Source: an uncultured Bacteroidales bacterium (GTDB lineage Bacteria; Bacteroidota; Bacteroidia; Bacteroidales; WCHB1-69). From it: DNA of 64,000 nucleotides. Position 1 is the stretch's first letter. Every line of letters begins with the position of its first letter. Both the position numbers and the translations under genes were made by a program. Below are positions 52,708 to 60,516 of this stretch, in pieces. The stretch covers positions 413,940-477,939 of the forward strand of contig OMYJ01000001.1 of assembly GCA_900315245.1 (NCBI GenBank), in the 5' to 3' direction. The notes below the pieces were generated by a model. The model was given only the letters and a program-made list of their open reading frames with translations. It made no database searches and had not been told where the DNA came from.

Positions 52708-53724
52708 TTAGGAATATTTTCTTCTCAACAAATCGCAGAATGACAAGTATGCGTCAGACTTTGAATCCCAGAAAAATTTCTGTTTCAGATTTTCAAGGCA
52801 GTCAAACGCTTCTTCCAGGGTTTTGCATTCATTCAACAGCCTGATGGAGGAGCTGAAATCTTCGCCGCGGTTGTGGAACAACTCCTTGATATAGATGAAT
52901 TTATCGTTAATGGAGATGGCTTTTGTCAAATCGCCGACTTTGGCACGCTGATATTGGCTGCTGATGGAGTGGTCTTCACGTTGCTCATTGAAAAGGTCGT
53001 TGAGGGAACGTTGCTGCGGTTTCTGAACGGGATTCTCTTTTGTGAGTTCCTGTTTGGGAGCGGAAGGTTGCGGTTGGGCTTGTTTTTCTTCGACAACAGG
53101 TTTTTGCACCTTAGCAATGGTTTTTTCCTCCTGTTTAGGGACTTCTGGAGTCGTAGTTTGTTTCGGAGGAATGAAGTTCAATATATCATCTTCCTCATGC
53201 AGGTCTTCCTCGGAAGAGGTTGTAATATCAACATCAGGTTCAATGAAGAGTTCTTCGGCGTTATCATGTATCTCTCCATCGATAACAATTTCTTCTTCAG
53301 GATCTTCCAGATGCTCGAAGACGTCAGCGGCTTCCGTTTCAACATCCATTTTTTTGTTAGAATCTTGAGCAGGCTGTTTCTGTTCATGAGATTCGATTTC
53401 TTCGGCAATCTTTTGCAACTCTTTTTCTGCAGCGGCTTTGTAGCTTTCATGTTCCGTATCGAAGAACAAATCCACATCCTCTTCCAACGTCTTGGCAGGG
53501 GAGAACTCTCGTTTCGGTTCGGGTTCGGTGGTTGTTTCCGGTTTTGCAGTCACCTGTTGCGGGGCACTGTATTCCTCTGTTTCTATGGCAGAGACGCGAA
53601 CGTACAGATTTCGGATTTTCTCCAACAGGATTTCTTTCTCGATGAGAGCGATTTTGATTTCTTTTTCATTGTCAGATAGCCATTTATCCAACATTTCCGA
53701 CATTTGTTGATAAGCGTCGTTCAT
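52708..53724 (-). CDS. Acidic low-complexity protein with conserved C-terminal domain, unknown function
   Basis: 338 residues in three parts. There is an N-terminal helix (1-50, [20 protein letters not shown]), then a long disordered Glu/Asp/Pro/Gln/Thr-rich middle (about 50-235), then a compact C-terminal domain (about 238-338). The last has [40 protein letters not shown] and [20 protein letters not shown]. That C-terminal domain recurs in Bacteroidota proteins of unknown role. No membrane segment. Divergent from tdk with promoters facing each other in a 100-bp gap. Confidence 0.72.
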   Translation of the reverse strand: MNDAYQQMSEMLDKWLSDNEKEIKIALIEKEILLEKIRNLYVRVSAIETEEYSAPQQVTAKPETTTEPEPKREFSPAKTLEEDVDLFFDTEHESYKAAAEKELQKIAEEIESHEQKQPAQDSNKKMDVETEAADVFEHLEDPEEEIVIDGEIHDNAEELFIEPDVDITTSSEEDLHEEDDILNFIPPKQTTTPEVPKQEEKTIAKVQKPVVEEKQAQPQPSAPKQELTKENPVQKPQQRSLNDLFNEQREDHSISSQYQRAKVGDLTKAISINDKFIYIKELFHNRGEDFSSSIRLLNECKTLEEAFDCLENLKQKFFWDSKSDAYLSFCDLLRRKYS

Positions 53725-53763
53725 TTTTTTCGATTTTCTATATCAGGTTAATGGTTTTTATTA

Positions 53764-53771
53764 TAATTTTG
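53764..53771 (+). promoter_or_regulatory. tdk promoter (-7 box)
   Basis: TAATTTTG on the plus strand, about 53 bp before the tdk ATG. Confidence 0.45.
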
Positions 53772-53788
53772 CGCTCGAAAAAAGCGCA

Positions 53789-53796
53789 CAAAAATA
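53789..53796 (-). promoter_or_regulatory. -7 box of the acidic low-complexity protein gene
   Basis: TATTTTTG on the minus strand. It lies downstream of the plus-strand tdk box, so the two divergent genes have transcription start points that face each other. Confidence 0.5.
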
Positions 53797-53824
53797 CGAA
53801 ATTCTTTTATACAGAATAAGGGAA

Positions 53825-54415
53825 ATGTTTTTAGAAAATAAGGCGAGTAGAAATCATAAAAAAGGGTGGATAGAAGTCATCTGCGGATCCATGTTTTCCG
53901 GAAAAACGGAAGAGTTGCTGCGTCGCATCCGTCGGGCTGAGTTCGCCAACCAGAAAATCGAACTATTCAAACCGGCGATAGACACACGTTATGATGAAAC
54001 GGAAGTGGTGTCGCACAACGAAAACTCCCGGATTTCGACTCCGGTTAACAATTCTTCGGAAATATTGCTCTATATCAATATGAATGATGTGCAGGTTGTT
54101 GCCATCGACGAAATCCAATTTTTCGACGACGGAATTGTGGAGGTTTGCAACCAGCTGGCCAATGCCGGTATCCGAGTGATTGTCAGCGGGTTGGACATGG
54201 ACTACAAAGGAGTGCCCTTTGGCCCTATGCCGAAGCTCATGGCGGTGGCGGAGTATGTCAGCAAACAACACGCCATCTGCACGCGCTGCGGCGACCTCGC
54301 CCATTTCTCCTACCGCATTGTCCCGAACGAGCAACAAGTCCTCCTCGGCGAGAAAGACGCCTACGAGCCGCTTTGCCGCCACTGCTACGAGGAAATGAAA
54401 GCCAACAGCCAATAG
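53825..54415 (+). CDS. tdk: Thymidine kinase
   Basis: 196 residues; type II (TK1-like) enzyme of thymidine salvage. The P-loop is [16 protein letters not shown] (G21-T28), Walker B/Asp [12 protein letters not shown] (~99), lasso and specificity region [20 protein letters not shown], and the structural zinc Cys pairs CTRCG and CRHC near the C-terminus. The ATG at 53825 gives an N-terminal extension of ~14 residues before the family core. Its last codons and TAG stop lie inside a heptamer array. Confidence 0.96.
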   Translation: MFLENKASRNHKKGWIEVICGSMFSGKTEELLRRIRRAEFANQKIELFKPAIDTRYDETEVVSHNENSRISTPVNNSSEILLYINMNDVQVVAIDEIQFFDDGIVEVCNQLANAGIRVIVSGLDMDYKGVPFGPMPKLMAVAEYVSKQHAICTRCGDLAHFSYRIVPNEQQVLLGEKDAYEPLCRHCYEEMKANSQ

Positions 54416-54430
54416 CTAAAAGCTAATAGC
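54401..54430. repeat. Heptamer array containing the tdk stop
   Basis: Four 7-bp units in register: GCCAACA, GCCAATA, GCTAAAA, GCTAATA. Same word as 44078-44164 in reverse orientation. The tdk TAG is within unit 2-3. Confidence 0.65.
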
Positions 54431-54479
54431 ATAGTCTAAGTTTAAGTCAAAGTTTGAGGGGTGTTCCAATCGCTTCCCG

Positions 54480-55958
54480 TCACCGACTTTCTGGCAAGGT
54501 TCTCCTCTTGACATCACATACGGTTATTACCGCCATGGCCGCCCAGACGATGGCTGAAAGTTTGTCTGTGTCCAAGAAATTGTTGAAGACCCCGTGGGTA
54601 TAATAGGAAACAAGAGAAATCACCATACATAAAGACAACAGTTTCAATGTTTTGTCTTCCGTATAAATATACGTTTTGATTCCTATGATAAGGAATGTGA
54701 AAACGATGGCAAAAACCGTCAACATACCGGGAATTCCGCTTTCAGCGCAGGGTCCGATATATTCGCTGTGGGCATTGCCGCCGTCGCCAAAGTCAGTGGA
54801 GATGATGGTGCGGTAATAGCCCTTCTGGAAAGGCGCATACTCAAACTGGTAAGTGCCAGGACCCCAACCGAATACAGGTTTCTCCTCAATCATGCCGAAC
54901 GCAGCCGTCCAGCGGTTGATGCGCTCCATGTTGGAGGCGTCGGTGCTGATGTTCGACATGGACTGTACGTGCTCGATAAAGTTGCCGGAGGAATCCTGAC
55001 TGTTGCGGCTCATCTTGTAGAGGATGTCATCCGCGTAAAAGAACAGCAGAAGTCCTAAAATCAATCCGCTACCCAATAACCATGACAGTTTGATACGCAG
55101 TTTGAGGATAATCAATACCCCGATGGCCACAACAAGACTGATCCATGCAGCACGGCTGAATGACAGGTAAAATGCCATCAGCAAAATCAAGGTAATGACC
55201 ACGTAAAAGATCTTTTGCGGTAATTTGTTGTCAGGCAGGAAGAAAAAGCCGGCGGTGATGGGTATCATGAAAGCCAATGCCGCGCCGTATGCCGTGTGGT
55301 CGTTGTAGAATGGTGACATTACATAGTGGGCGTAGTGCTCGTCAAAACCGCTGAGAGCATGAAGATAAGTGGTGATGCAGACGATAATGGTTAACCCAAG
55401 CGCATAACAGTTGAAGTATCGGACGGCATTCTTCAAATCATCTTCCACCAATTGCATGAAAAACCAGTAACAGGAGGTGATGAACCAGAGTTTGGAGGCG
55501 AAAGCTTTGAGTGAAATGACAGGGCGCACGCTGGTCAGACAGGTAATCAGCATCCAGCCGAGATAAACCATGATCGCGATGGATATGGGATGTTTCAGGA
55601 AGGCATGGTTTATGCGCAGGTCGTAAAGAATCCGTGCCAAGAAAATCATCGTCAGCGCAATCATCAGTCCTTCAGAGGGTAACGACAGTCCGAGATGGAT
55701 GTTTTTGCTGCTGATGATGACCGAGAGTGGGGTAGTGAAGGCAATCAGGTACATGGCCACATCAGCGTGGAAAAGCAGGACATACACCCCCACTGCGGCA
55801 ACCGTAATCAGGGGAACCACTTGAGTTTCTCTGATTATGGCGAAGCCGTTGGCCAGCACAAGCGCTATGGCGATTACAAAGCCTATAATCTGCCGTTTAG
55901 TGATCTTGTGTGTCTGTTGCCGGATCTCTTCTAACAGGTTTGTTTTCAATCCTTTCAA
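54480..55958 (-). CDS. O-antigen ligase/polymerase-family membrane protein (WaaL/Wzy type)
   Basis: 492 residues with about 11-12 membrane helices. The large periplasmic loop (about 335-420) has the Wzy_C-type signature: VFGWGPGTYQFEYAPFQKGY and GDGGNAHSEYIGPCAESGIP, where the His and Arg/Tyr residues of ligases lie. It could join O-antigen or anionic polysaccharide to lipid A core, or polymerise the units; sequence alone does not decide. The start lies 62 nt inside the end of the Wzz-like gene, so the pair is coupled. In T9SS bacteria such ligases help make the LPS to which cargo is attached. Confidence 0.88.
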   Translation of the reverse strand: MKGLKTNLLEEIRQQTHKITKRQIIGFVIAIALVLANGFAIIRETQVVPLITVAAVGVYVLLFHADVAMYLIAFTTPLSVIISSKNIHLGLSLPSEGLMIALTMIFLARILYDLRINHAFLKHPISIAIMVYLGWMLITCLTSVRPVISLKAFASKLWFITSCYWFFMQLVEDDLKNAVRYFNCYALGLTIIVCITTYLHALSGFDEHYAHYVMSPFYNDHTAYGAALAFMIPITAGFFFLPDNKLPQKIFYVVITLILLMAFYLSFSRAAWISLVVAIGVLIILKLRIKLSWLLGSGLILGLLLFFYADDILYKMSRNSQDSSGNFIEHVQSMSNISTDASNMERINRWTAAFGMIEEKPVFGWGPGTYQFEYAPFQKGYYRTIISTDFGDGGNAHSEYIGPCAESGIPGMLTVFAIVFTFLIIGIKTYIYTEDKTLKLLSLCMVISLVSYYTHGVFNNFLDTDKLSAIVWAAMAVITVCDVKRRTLPESR

Positions 55959-56934
55959 TCGTTAACAGAACAATCAAAGTCAGAATGAAAGCACAAAGCG
56001 TGGAAATAATTACGATGAGGGACTTCTTCGGGTAGAATTTCTTGTCAGCAGGGAACGGTTTGTCAATTACAAACTTCACCGGCATGATGGTGGTCATGTC
56101 CATTTTGGCATCCATCATCTTCTGTTTGCACAGAGCGTGATATTTGCTGAAATTAAATTCAAGATCCTGATATGAAGTGAGTTGAGCACCATATTTGGCT
56201 AAAGTGTCCTGTTCCCTTAGGATGCGCTGCATGGCAGCGGTGTTCCCTTGGGCGGCGGCGATAGCATATTGCTGCGTGAGACGTTCGCTCTGCAGTTTCA
56301 CGTCGAAGACGCCATGTGCCATGAGTGCCCGGATGGAGTCGTTGACGATGGCGATTTCGCGTTCAATGGAATCCATCTGGTTTTGCAGAATGATGCAAGC
56401 GGCTTGTGCGCGTTCGTATTCCACAGCGTTCTTGATGGTGTCCAACCAGCGTACCACATCGAGAGTCATCTCGTATGCGCGTTGCGGGTCCCAATCGCTC
56501 ACCGACAGCGAAATGGCACCGTAATCTGTGCGTTTTATGGTCAGATTGTTGGTGATAGTCTTATAAAGTTTGGTCATCCCGCCCTTTTTGTTCACATCGA
56601 TGTTGTAGTATTCGGCGAGTTTGTATTTCTCAATCAGCGAATCCTTGATGGCCACGGAGTTCAGGAACGGCAGCATCTGCTCGGTCTCGTCAACGGTGGC
56701 CAAAGCCTTGATTTCCAGTCGTTCGTTGTAGTTTTGCTCGTTCAGGAGGATTTTGGAAACGGAGCTGGTCCGGGGCGCGTAGAGTAGGGCGGTGGATTTG
56801 TAGCGCGGTCGCACGAGAAATGAGCAGGCCGCCGACACGAGAAATGCGGCAACACACACAATCAACAACCATTTCCGCCATTTCCACATAAACTGCAACA
56901 AGCTGAAAGCATTGTACTTGTTTTGATTTTCCAT
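55897..56934 (-). CDS. Wzz-type chain-length determinant / polysaccharide copolymerase
   Basis: 345 residues. Two membrane helices (about 18-37, KWLLIVCVAAFLVSAACSFL; about 303-325, LIVIISTLCAFILTLIVLLT) flank a long helical periplasmic domain, the Wzz architecture. PFPADKKFYPKKSLI before the second helix is the proline-rich family signature. No tyrosine-kinase domain is attached, so it is Wzz-like rather than Wzc-like. It probably sets the length of the polymer handled by the overlapping ligase/polymerase gene. Confidence 0.85.
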   Translation of the reverse strand: MENQNKYNAFSLLQFMWKWRKWLLIVCVAAFLVSAACSFLVRPRYKSTALLYAPRTSSVSKILLNEQNYNERLEIKALATVDETEQMLPFLNSVAIKDSLIEKYKLAEYYNIDVNKKGGMTKLYKTITNNLTIKRTDYGAISLSVSDWDPQRAYEMTLDVVRWLDTIKNAVEYERAQAACIILQNQMDSIEREIAIVNDSIRALMAHGVFDVKLQSERLTQQYAIAAAQGNTAAMQRILREQDTLAKYGAQLTSYQDLEFNFSKYHALCKQKMMDAKMDMTTIMPVKFVIDKPFPADKKFYPKKSLIVIISTLCAFILTLIVLLTIERIENKPVRRDPATDTQDH

Positions 56935-57002
56935 TCGGTATTTTTTTGTTTGATAATGATATAAAATTCTATTTATCGTGTAATATTAGCTACTAAAATA
57001 AT

Positions 57003-57070
57003 ACTAATCACTGTTCACTGATCACAAATCACTATTCACAGATCACTAATCACTGTACACTATTCACTAA
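57003..57070. repeat. Heptamer array (ATCACTG word) abutting a stop codon
   Basis: Nine or more 7-bp units in exact register, consensus (A/T)TCAC(T/A)(A/G), for example ATCACTG, TTCACTG, ATCACTA. The array ends at 57070, the base next to the DUF59 gene's stop codon. Confidence 0.8.
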
Positions 57071-57370
57071 TTAATACAGCAGCCCCAGTTCCATTTTGGC
57101 GGCATCAGTCATGCGGTCCATCGTCCAGGGCGGGTCGAACGTGACATCGACCACCACTTTGTTTACGCCGGGGATCATGGACACGCGGGTTTGCACCTCC
57201 ATCGGCAGACTTTCCGCCACGGGACAGTTGGGCGCGGTTAGCGTCATCAGGATATAGACATCGTTGTTTTCGTTCACCTCTAACTTGTAGATAAACCCTA
57301 ATTCCCAGATGTTTACAGGGATTTCGGGGTCGTAAATGGTGTTGAGAACCTCGATTATTTTACTCTTCAT
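57071..57370 (-). CDS. DUF59/MIP18-family Fe-S assembly factor (SufT/PaaD-like)
   Basis: 99 residues. Family blocks are VLNTIYDPEIPVNIWELGFI (with the conserved DPE-P-N), ILMTLTAPNCPVAESLP (the reactive Cys) and VVVDVTFDPPWTMDRMTD. Such proteins help transfer Fe-S clusters to targets. It stands alone with its own promoter box. The 3' side is the 7-bp repeat array ending at its stop. Confidence 0.93.
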   Translation of the reverse strand: MKSKIIEVLNTIYDPEIPVNIWELGFIYKLEVNENNDVYILMTLTAPNCPVAESLPMEVQTRVSMIPGVNKVVVDVTFDPPWTMDRMTDAAKMELGLLY

Positions 57371-57392
57371 AAATGTCTCTTTTTAAATTTTG

Positions 57393-57400
57393 CAAAAATA
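57393..57400 (-). promoter_or_regulatory. DUF59 gene promoter (-7 box)
   Basis: TATTTTTG on the minus strand, 22 bp before the start codon. Confidence 0.55.
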
Positions 57401-57581
57401 TGAAATCTTAACGTATTGTTGTCGTTTTTAGTTTGGTTTTAAAGATATTTTTTTAGGTTTGCCATTTTCTACTTGCTTTTTCCATAGGTACTCAGGTCTG
57501 AATCTTCAACAGCGAACGACCAAAAGCCAATAACTATAACTGATTAAAGAAAAAGCGCCATTGTATTTTGCTTTTCGTTTT

Positions 57582-57600
57582 ATAACGAAAAATTCGTTAT
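57582..57600. promoter_or_regulatory. BlaI-type operator of the blaI/M56 operon
   Basis: A perfect 19-bp palindrome ATAACGAAAAATTCGTTAT (8-bp arms, 3-bp centre). Its right edge overlaps the -7 box TATCTTTG (57598-57605), so a bound repressor would block RNA polymerase. Confidence 0.8.
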
Positions 57601-57605
57601 CTTTG
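57598..57605 (+). promoter_or_regulatory. -7 box of the blaI/M56 operon
   Basis: TATCTTTG, 19 bp before the blaI ATG, sharing its first three bases with the operator palindrome. Confidence 0.65.
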
Positions 57606-57624
57606 CCGCAGTAAAATAACAGGT

Positions 57625-58008
57625 ATGGTAACATTGAAGAAATTAACCGCCTCGGAGGAGGCTATTATGCAGATAATCTGGAAGTTGGGAAAAGGTTTTG
57701 CGCAGGATATCATGAGCGAGATTATGGAGCCGAAGCCGCCGTACAACACCACGCTTTCCGTTGTGAAGGCACTGGAACGCAAGGGCTATGTCGGGCACGA
57801 GACTTTTGGCAAGGCGAACCGTTATTATCCGCTCATTTCCAAAGAGGACTACTCCCGCAGTCTGCTCGGCCGCGTGGTCAGCCACTATTTCAACAATTCC
57901 CTCTCTTCGCTGGTCTCCGCTTTCACGGCCGACCACCCCATCTCCGACAAAGAGTTGCAGGAGCTCGAACTTCTGGTCCAAAAGGCGAAACAAAATCCAA
58001 AGTCGTAA
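57625..58008 (+). CDS. BlaI/MecI/CopY-family repressor
   Basis: 127 residues. The winged-helix DNA-binding domain (1-~70) reads LTASEEAIMQIIWKLGKGFA, then PYNTTLSVVKALERKGYVGH and ANRYYPLISKEDY. The C-terminal helices (SLLGRVVSHYFNNSLSSLVS) are the dimerisation part, with an Asn/Phe-rich stretch where homologues are cut by their sensor protease. It probably represses its own operon at 57582-57600 and the gene at 59296. It is followed 11 nt later by its M56 sensor. Confidence 0.94.
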   Translation: MVTLKKLTASEEAIMQIIWKLGKGFAQDIMSEIMEPKPPYNTTLSVVKALERKGYVGHETFGKANRYYPLISKEDYSRSLLGRVVSHYFNNSLSSLVSAFTADHPISDKELQELELLVQKAKQNPKS

Positions 58009-58019
58009 ATTGTAAGTCC

Positions 58020-59177
58020 ATGTTCAAGCTGGTAGATTTCGGAGTTATAGTGTTTTCGAGTGGGATTTTTCTGCTCTGCTACCTGCTCTTTTTGCACAAA
58101 GAAAAGAATCATCAGCTTAATCGTTTCTATCTGCTGTTTTCTTTGGCGTTCTCTTCGTTGCTTCCTTTTATAAAGTTCAGTATTCCTGAACAACACCTAA
58201 TACCGAATACTCAATTCTTTCTGACAATGGTTATGGAAGCTCCAGCCATTTCTTTTGGGATGATATTGTATGTGGCAGGGGCTGTTTTTTTCTTTATCTT
58301 GTTCCTTTTGAAATTCGTTAAGGTCTTGAAGCAGATTATAGGAAAACATTACATCGAGATGAATGGTTTGAAAGTTATGGATAATCCAGAACAGAAAGTG
58401 CCCTTTTCCTTTTTCCATTACGTTGTGGTAGATTTTACCACTTTTGAACCTGATGAGTTGGATATGGTGTTGCGTCACGAGGCGGCGCACGCCCAACAGT
58501 GGCACACGTTGGATATTCTTTTTGTTGAGCTTGTCGGAGTAATATGCTGGTTCAACCCTTTCGTATGGGTGTATAGTTCCGCGCTCAAGTCACAGCACGA
58601 GTATGCGGCCGACGCTGCAGTCATCCACTCGAATGTTCCCCGTAATGACTATTTCGATCTGATTTTGAAACAGATTCAACATCAAAACCGTCTGGTTCCC
58701 GTCCATTCGTTCGGTGCCACTGCTGTCAAAAGCCGCATTCGCATGATGATAGCTCCCGTTCACGGTCGCCACCGTTGGATGCGTTATCTTTCCGTGATTC
58801 CGATGTCGGCATTGCTTGTTGCGGGCAATTCGCTGCTCGCCTCCTCTAAAAACGTTCCTTCGTTTATGGAAAATGTGGTGGTTCCCGCTGCGGTTTCGCA
58901 GTCGCTTTCCGAATATTCTGATAAGGAGGAGACAGTCCCAATGGAAAACATCAAGGCAAAAAGGACTGTCCGTCAGACCAAAACGCATCCCCAACATACG
59001 GAAGAGGTTTCCCAACCCAACGTATTCGAGTCCCAGTCCTGGCTTTCCACACAATATGGGGATCCCGTGGAGTTCTATGAAGAAACGCCCGACGCAAAGC
59101 AGGAGGAGCATTACAATGTGGTTGTGACGGGCGATGCACCGCAAATCTATCAGGTCAGCGTTTCCGAAACACCATAA
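58020..59177 (+). CDS. M56-family (BlaR1-like) membrane metallopeptidase
   Basis: 385 residues. Membrane helices are at about 8-26, 38-58 and 72-105; a zinc protease core follows with VLRHEAAHAQQWHTLDILFV (HExxH, ~157). The third ligand region is SQHEYAADAAVI, and a last membrane helix at ~258-275 closes the core. The extracellular tail of ~110 residues is Ser/Glu/Gln-rich and carries neither a penicillin-binding sensor nor a TonB domain, so the signal is not a beta-lactam. It is predicted to inactivate the adjacent repressor by proteolysis. A heptamer array lies 36 nt after the stop. Confidence 0.9.
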   Translation: MFKLVDFGVIVFSSGIFLLCYLLFLHKEKNHQLNRFYLLFSLAFSSLLPFIKFSIPEQHLIPNTQFFLTMVMEAPAISFGMILYVAGAVFFFILFLLKFVKVLKQIIGKHYIEMNGLKVMDNPEQKVPFSFFHYVVVDFTTFEPDELDMVLRHEAAHAQQWHTLDILFVELVGVICWFNPFVWVYSSALKSQHEYAADAAVIHSNVPRNDYFDLILKQIQHQNRLVPVHSFGATAVKSRIRMMIAPVHGRHRWMRYLSVIPMSALLVAGNSLLASSKNVPSFMENVVVPAAVSQSLSEYSDKEETVPMENIKAKRTVRQTKTHPQHTEEVSQPNVFESQSWLSTQYGDPVEFYEETPDAKQEEHYNVVVTGDAPQIYQVSVSETP

Positions 59178-59213
59178 TCTTTCCGTAATTTTCCATAGTA
59201 TCGAATTTCCCCA

Positions 59214-59240
59214 AAGTCTTACGTCTTACGTCTCACGTCC
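59214..59240. repeat. Heptamer array (GTCTTAC word)
   Basis: GTCTTAC twice, GTCTCAC once, then GTCCTAT: four 7-bp units, 3' of the M56 gene and directly before the operator pair. Confidence 0.65.
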
Positions 59241-59246
59241 TATATT

Positions 59247-59265
59247 ATAACGAAAAAATCATTAT
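59247..59265. promoter_or_regulatory. BlaI-type operator-like site 1
   Basis: ATAACGAAAAAATCATTAT: left half identical to the blaI operator, right half with one mismatch in the seven-base ATAACGA arm. Confidence 0.65.
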
Positions 59266-59284
59266 ATAACGAAAGTATCATTAA
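59266..59284. promoter_or_regulatory. BlaI-type operator-like site 2
   Basis: ATAACGAAAGTATCATTAA, directly adjoining site 1, so the two left halves are exactly 19 bp apart. It ends 11 bp before the start codon at 59296. Confidence 0.6.
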
Positions 59285-59295
59285 AACCCAAAGCA

Positions 59296-60255
59296 ATGAA
59301 AAAGATTACAAACATTCTGGTTATCACAATTTTGTGCTTGGTCGTTCAGGCACAGGAACCCGTTCTTTCACCGAGGTTGAAAGAGTATTACCGTATTAAA
59401 ATGGAGATGAACAATCTTTACAGTGAGTTCAGTTGGGCGGAAAATCGGGCAAATGACACGGTGTCGATGCGGGAGTTTCTTGCCCGTTACGAGGAGAACA
59501 GGCATCGGTTGCATCAGTTTTCCGAGTATTTCCGCCCTTCTTGGGATGCGCGCAACTATGCTGATATGCTCGCTGTATTCGGCCGTTATGCGGAAGCGGT
59601 CGCCCTTTACGATACGGCGTTCTACCATCGCCAAATGGAGGCTTACGACTTCAACCTTCCTTACCGTCGGGCCTATTTTGCAGGCGACACGCTGTTGCAC
59701 CAGCGCAAGCTGACCGAATACCAACAAGCGGAGTGTGGCCTGTATTCATACAGTGAGTGGCAGGTGCGCAGAAAGCTGTGGGAACTGCAGCAGATGGATC
59801 AGATGGCCATCAAGCTGTCTGATATGCCAGGACTTGACCACGAGTTTGAGGTCCGGATGCTGGCTTTCAAGGATTCCATACTGAAAGCCTCCATCGCGCA
59901 GCTTCGAGCGGACTATCCGGAAATAGAGGACGTGCTTTCCTTGGACTTTTTCGCCAAATTTCTCTTGGGCCGCCACCTCTATTCGGCCGACCCGGATTAC
60001 TGGTTCGAGGTGGAGTATCTGCGTTCTCGTAAGCTTTTGGAGAGCGGACAGGGCAGTCCGGAATCGTACGCGCACACCTACGACTTCTACCTGGTGCGCA
60101 CCGGCAAGGGGAAGAGCTATTATGGCCAATATGGTTGTTCGGACGACTTGACTCCTGCGGACACGGCGGAGATCAACCGTCACCGCGCCGACATCGGTCT
60201 GGAACCCCTTGAGGCGGAAAGGCGCGATAAGAATGTGATTTATATCACGTATTGA
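59296..60255 (+). CDS. Secreted protein of unknown function, probable target of the BlaI-like repressor
   Basis: 319 residues with a signal peptide (1-20, ending LVVQAQ). The mature part is mostly helical and rich in Tyr, Arg and Glu (PRLKEYYRIKMEMNNLYSEF; DARNYADMLAVFGRYAEAVA; YDFNLPYRRAYFAGDTLLHQ). The middle resembles TPR-like helix pairs but no repeat consensus is firm. The C-terminal part is SYGQY-like (KGKSYYGQYGCSDDLTPAD). The family is not recognised. Two BlaI-type operator-like sites lie directly upstream, which predicts control by the adjacent repressor/protease pair. Confidence 0.65.
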   Translation: MKKITNILVITILCLVVQAQEPVLSPRLKEYYRIKMEMNNLYSEFSWAENRANDTVSMREFLARYEENRHRLHQFSEYFRPSWDARNYADMLAVFGRYAEAVALYDTAFYHRQMEAYDFNLPYRRAYFAGDTLLHQRKLTEYQQAECGLYSYSEWQVRRKLWELQQMDQMAIKLSDMPGLDHEFEVRMLAFKDSILKASIAQLRADYPEIEDVLSLDFFAKFLLGRHLYSADPDYWFEVEYLRSRKLLESGQGSPESYAHTYDFYLVRTGKGKSYYGQYGCSDDLTPADTAEINRHRADIGLEPLEAERRDKNVIYITY

Positions 60256-60302
60256 AAGAATGTTAATTTTCAGATTATCAATGATTTGCCGAAAACGAAA
60301 GT

Positions 60303-60337
60303 TAGCGGTAACCTGTTTTTTTTACGGGTTACCGCTA
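60303..60337. repeat. Inverted repeat after the BlaI-target gene
   Basis: TAGCGGTAACC (60303-60313) and GGTTACCGCTA (60327-60337) are perfect 11-bp arms. The eight-T run lies in the loop rather than after the stem, so it is terminator-like but not canonical. Confidence 0.6.
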
Positions 60338-60410
60338 CCTAAAAATCAAGAATGTCTGCGTCAATTTTTTAAATATCTGATTTATAGTTGTTTGTTACAC
60401 TCTCAAATCA

Positions 60411-60516
60411 GCGTGCCGGAGGCACGATATTTTAGTAACCCCACACGAAACGAACGGAGTGAGTGTCGTGTGGGGTGGAAGTGCGGTGTGCGTGCCTGCG
60501 TGTTGAAAACACGCTA
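60411..60516. repeat. Three-hairpin repeat element
   Basis: Three perfect inverted repeats in 106 bp: CGTGCC-GGA-GGCACG (60412-60426), CCCCACACGA...TCGTGTGGGG (60439-60448 with 60466-60475) and GCGTGTT-GAA-AACACGC (60498-60514). More G+C-rich than the flanks. It ends at the stop codon of the next minus-strand gene, like a REP-type dispersed element. Confidence 0.7.
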
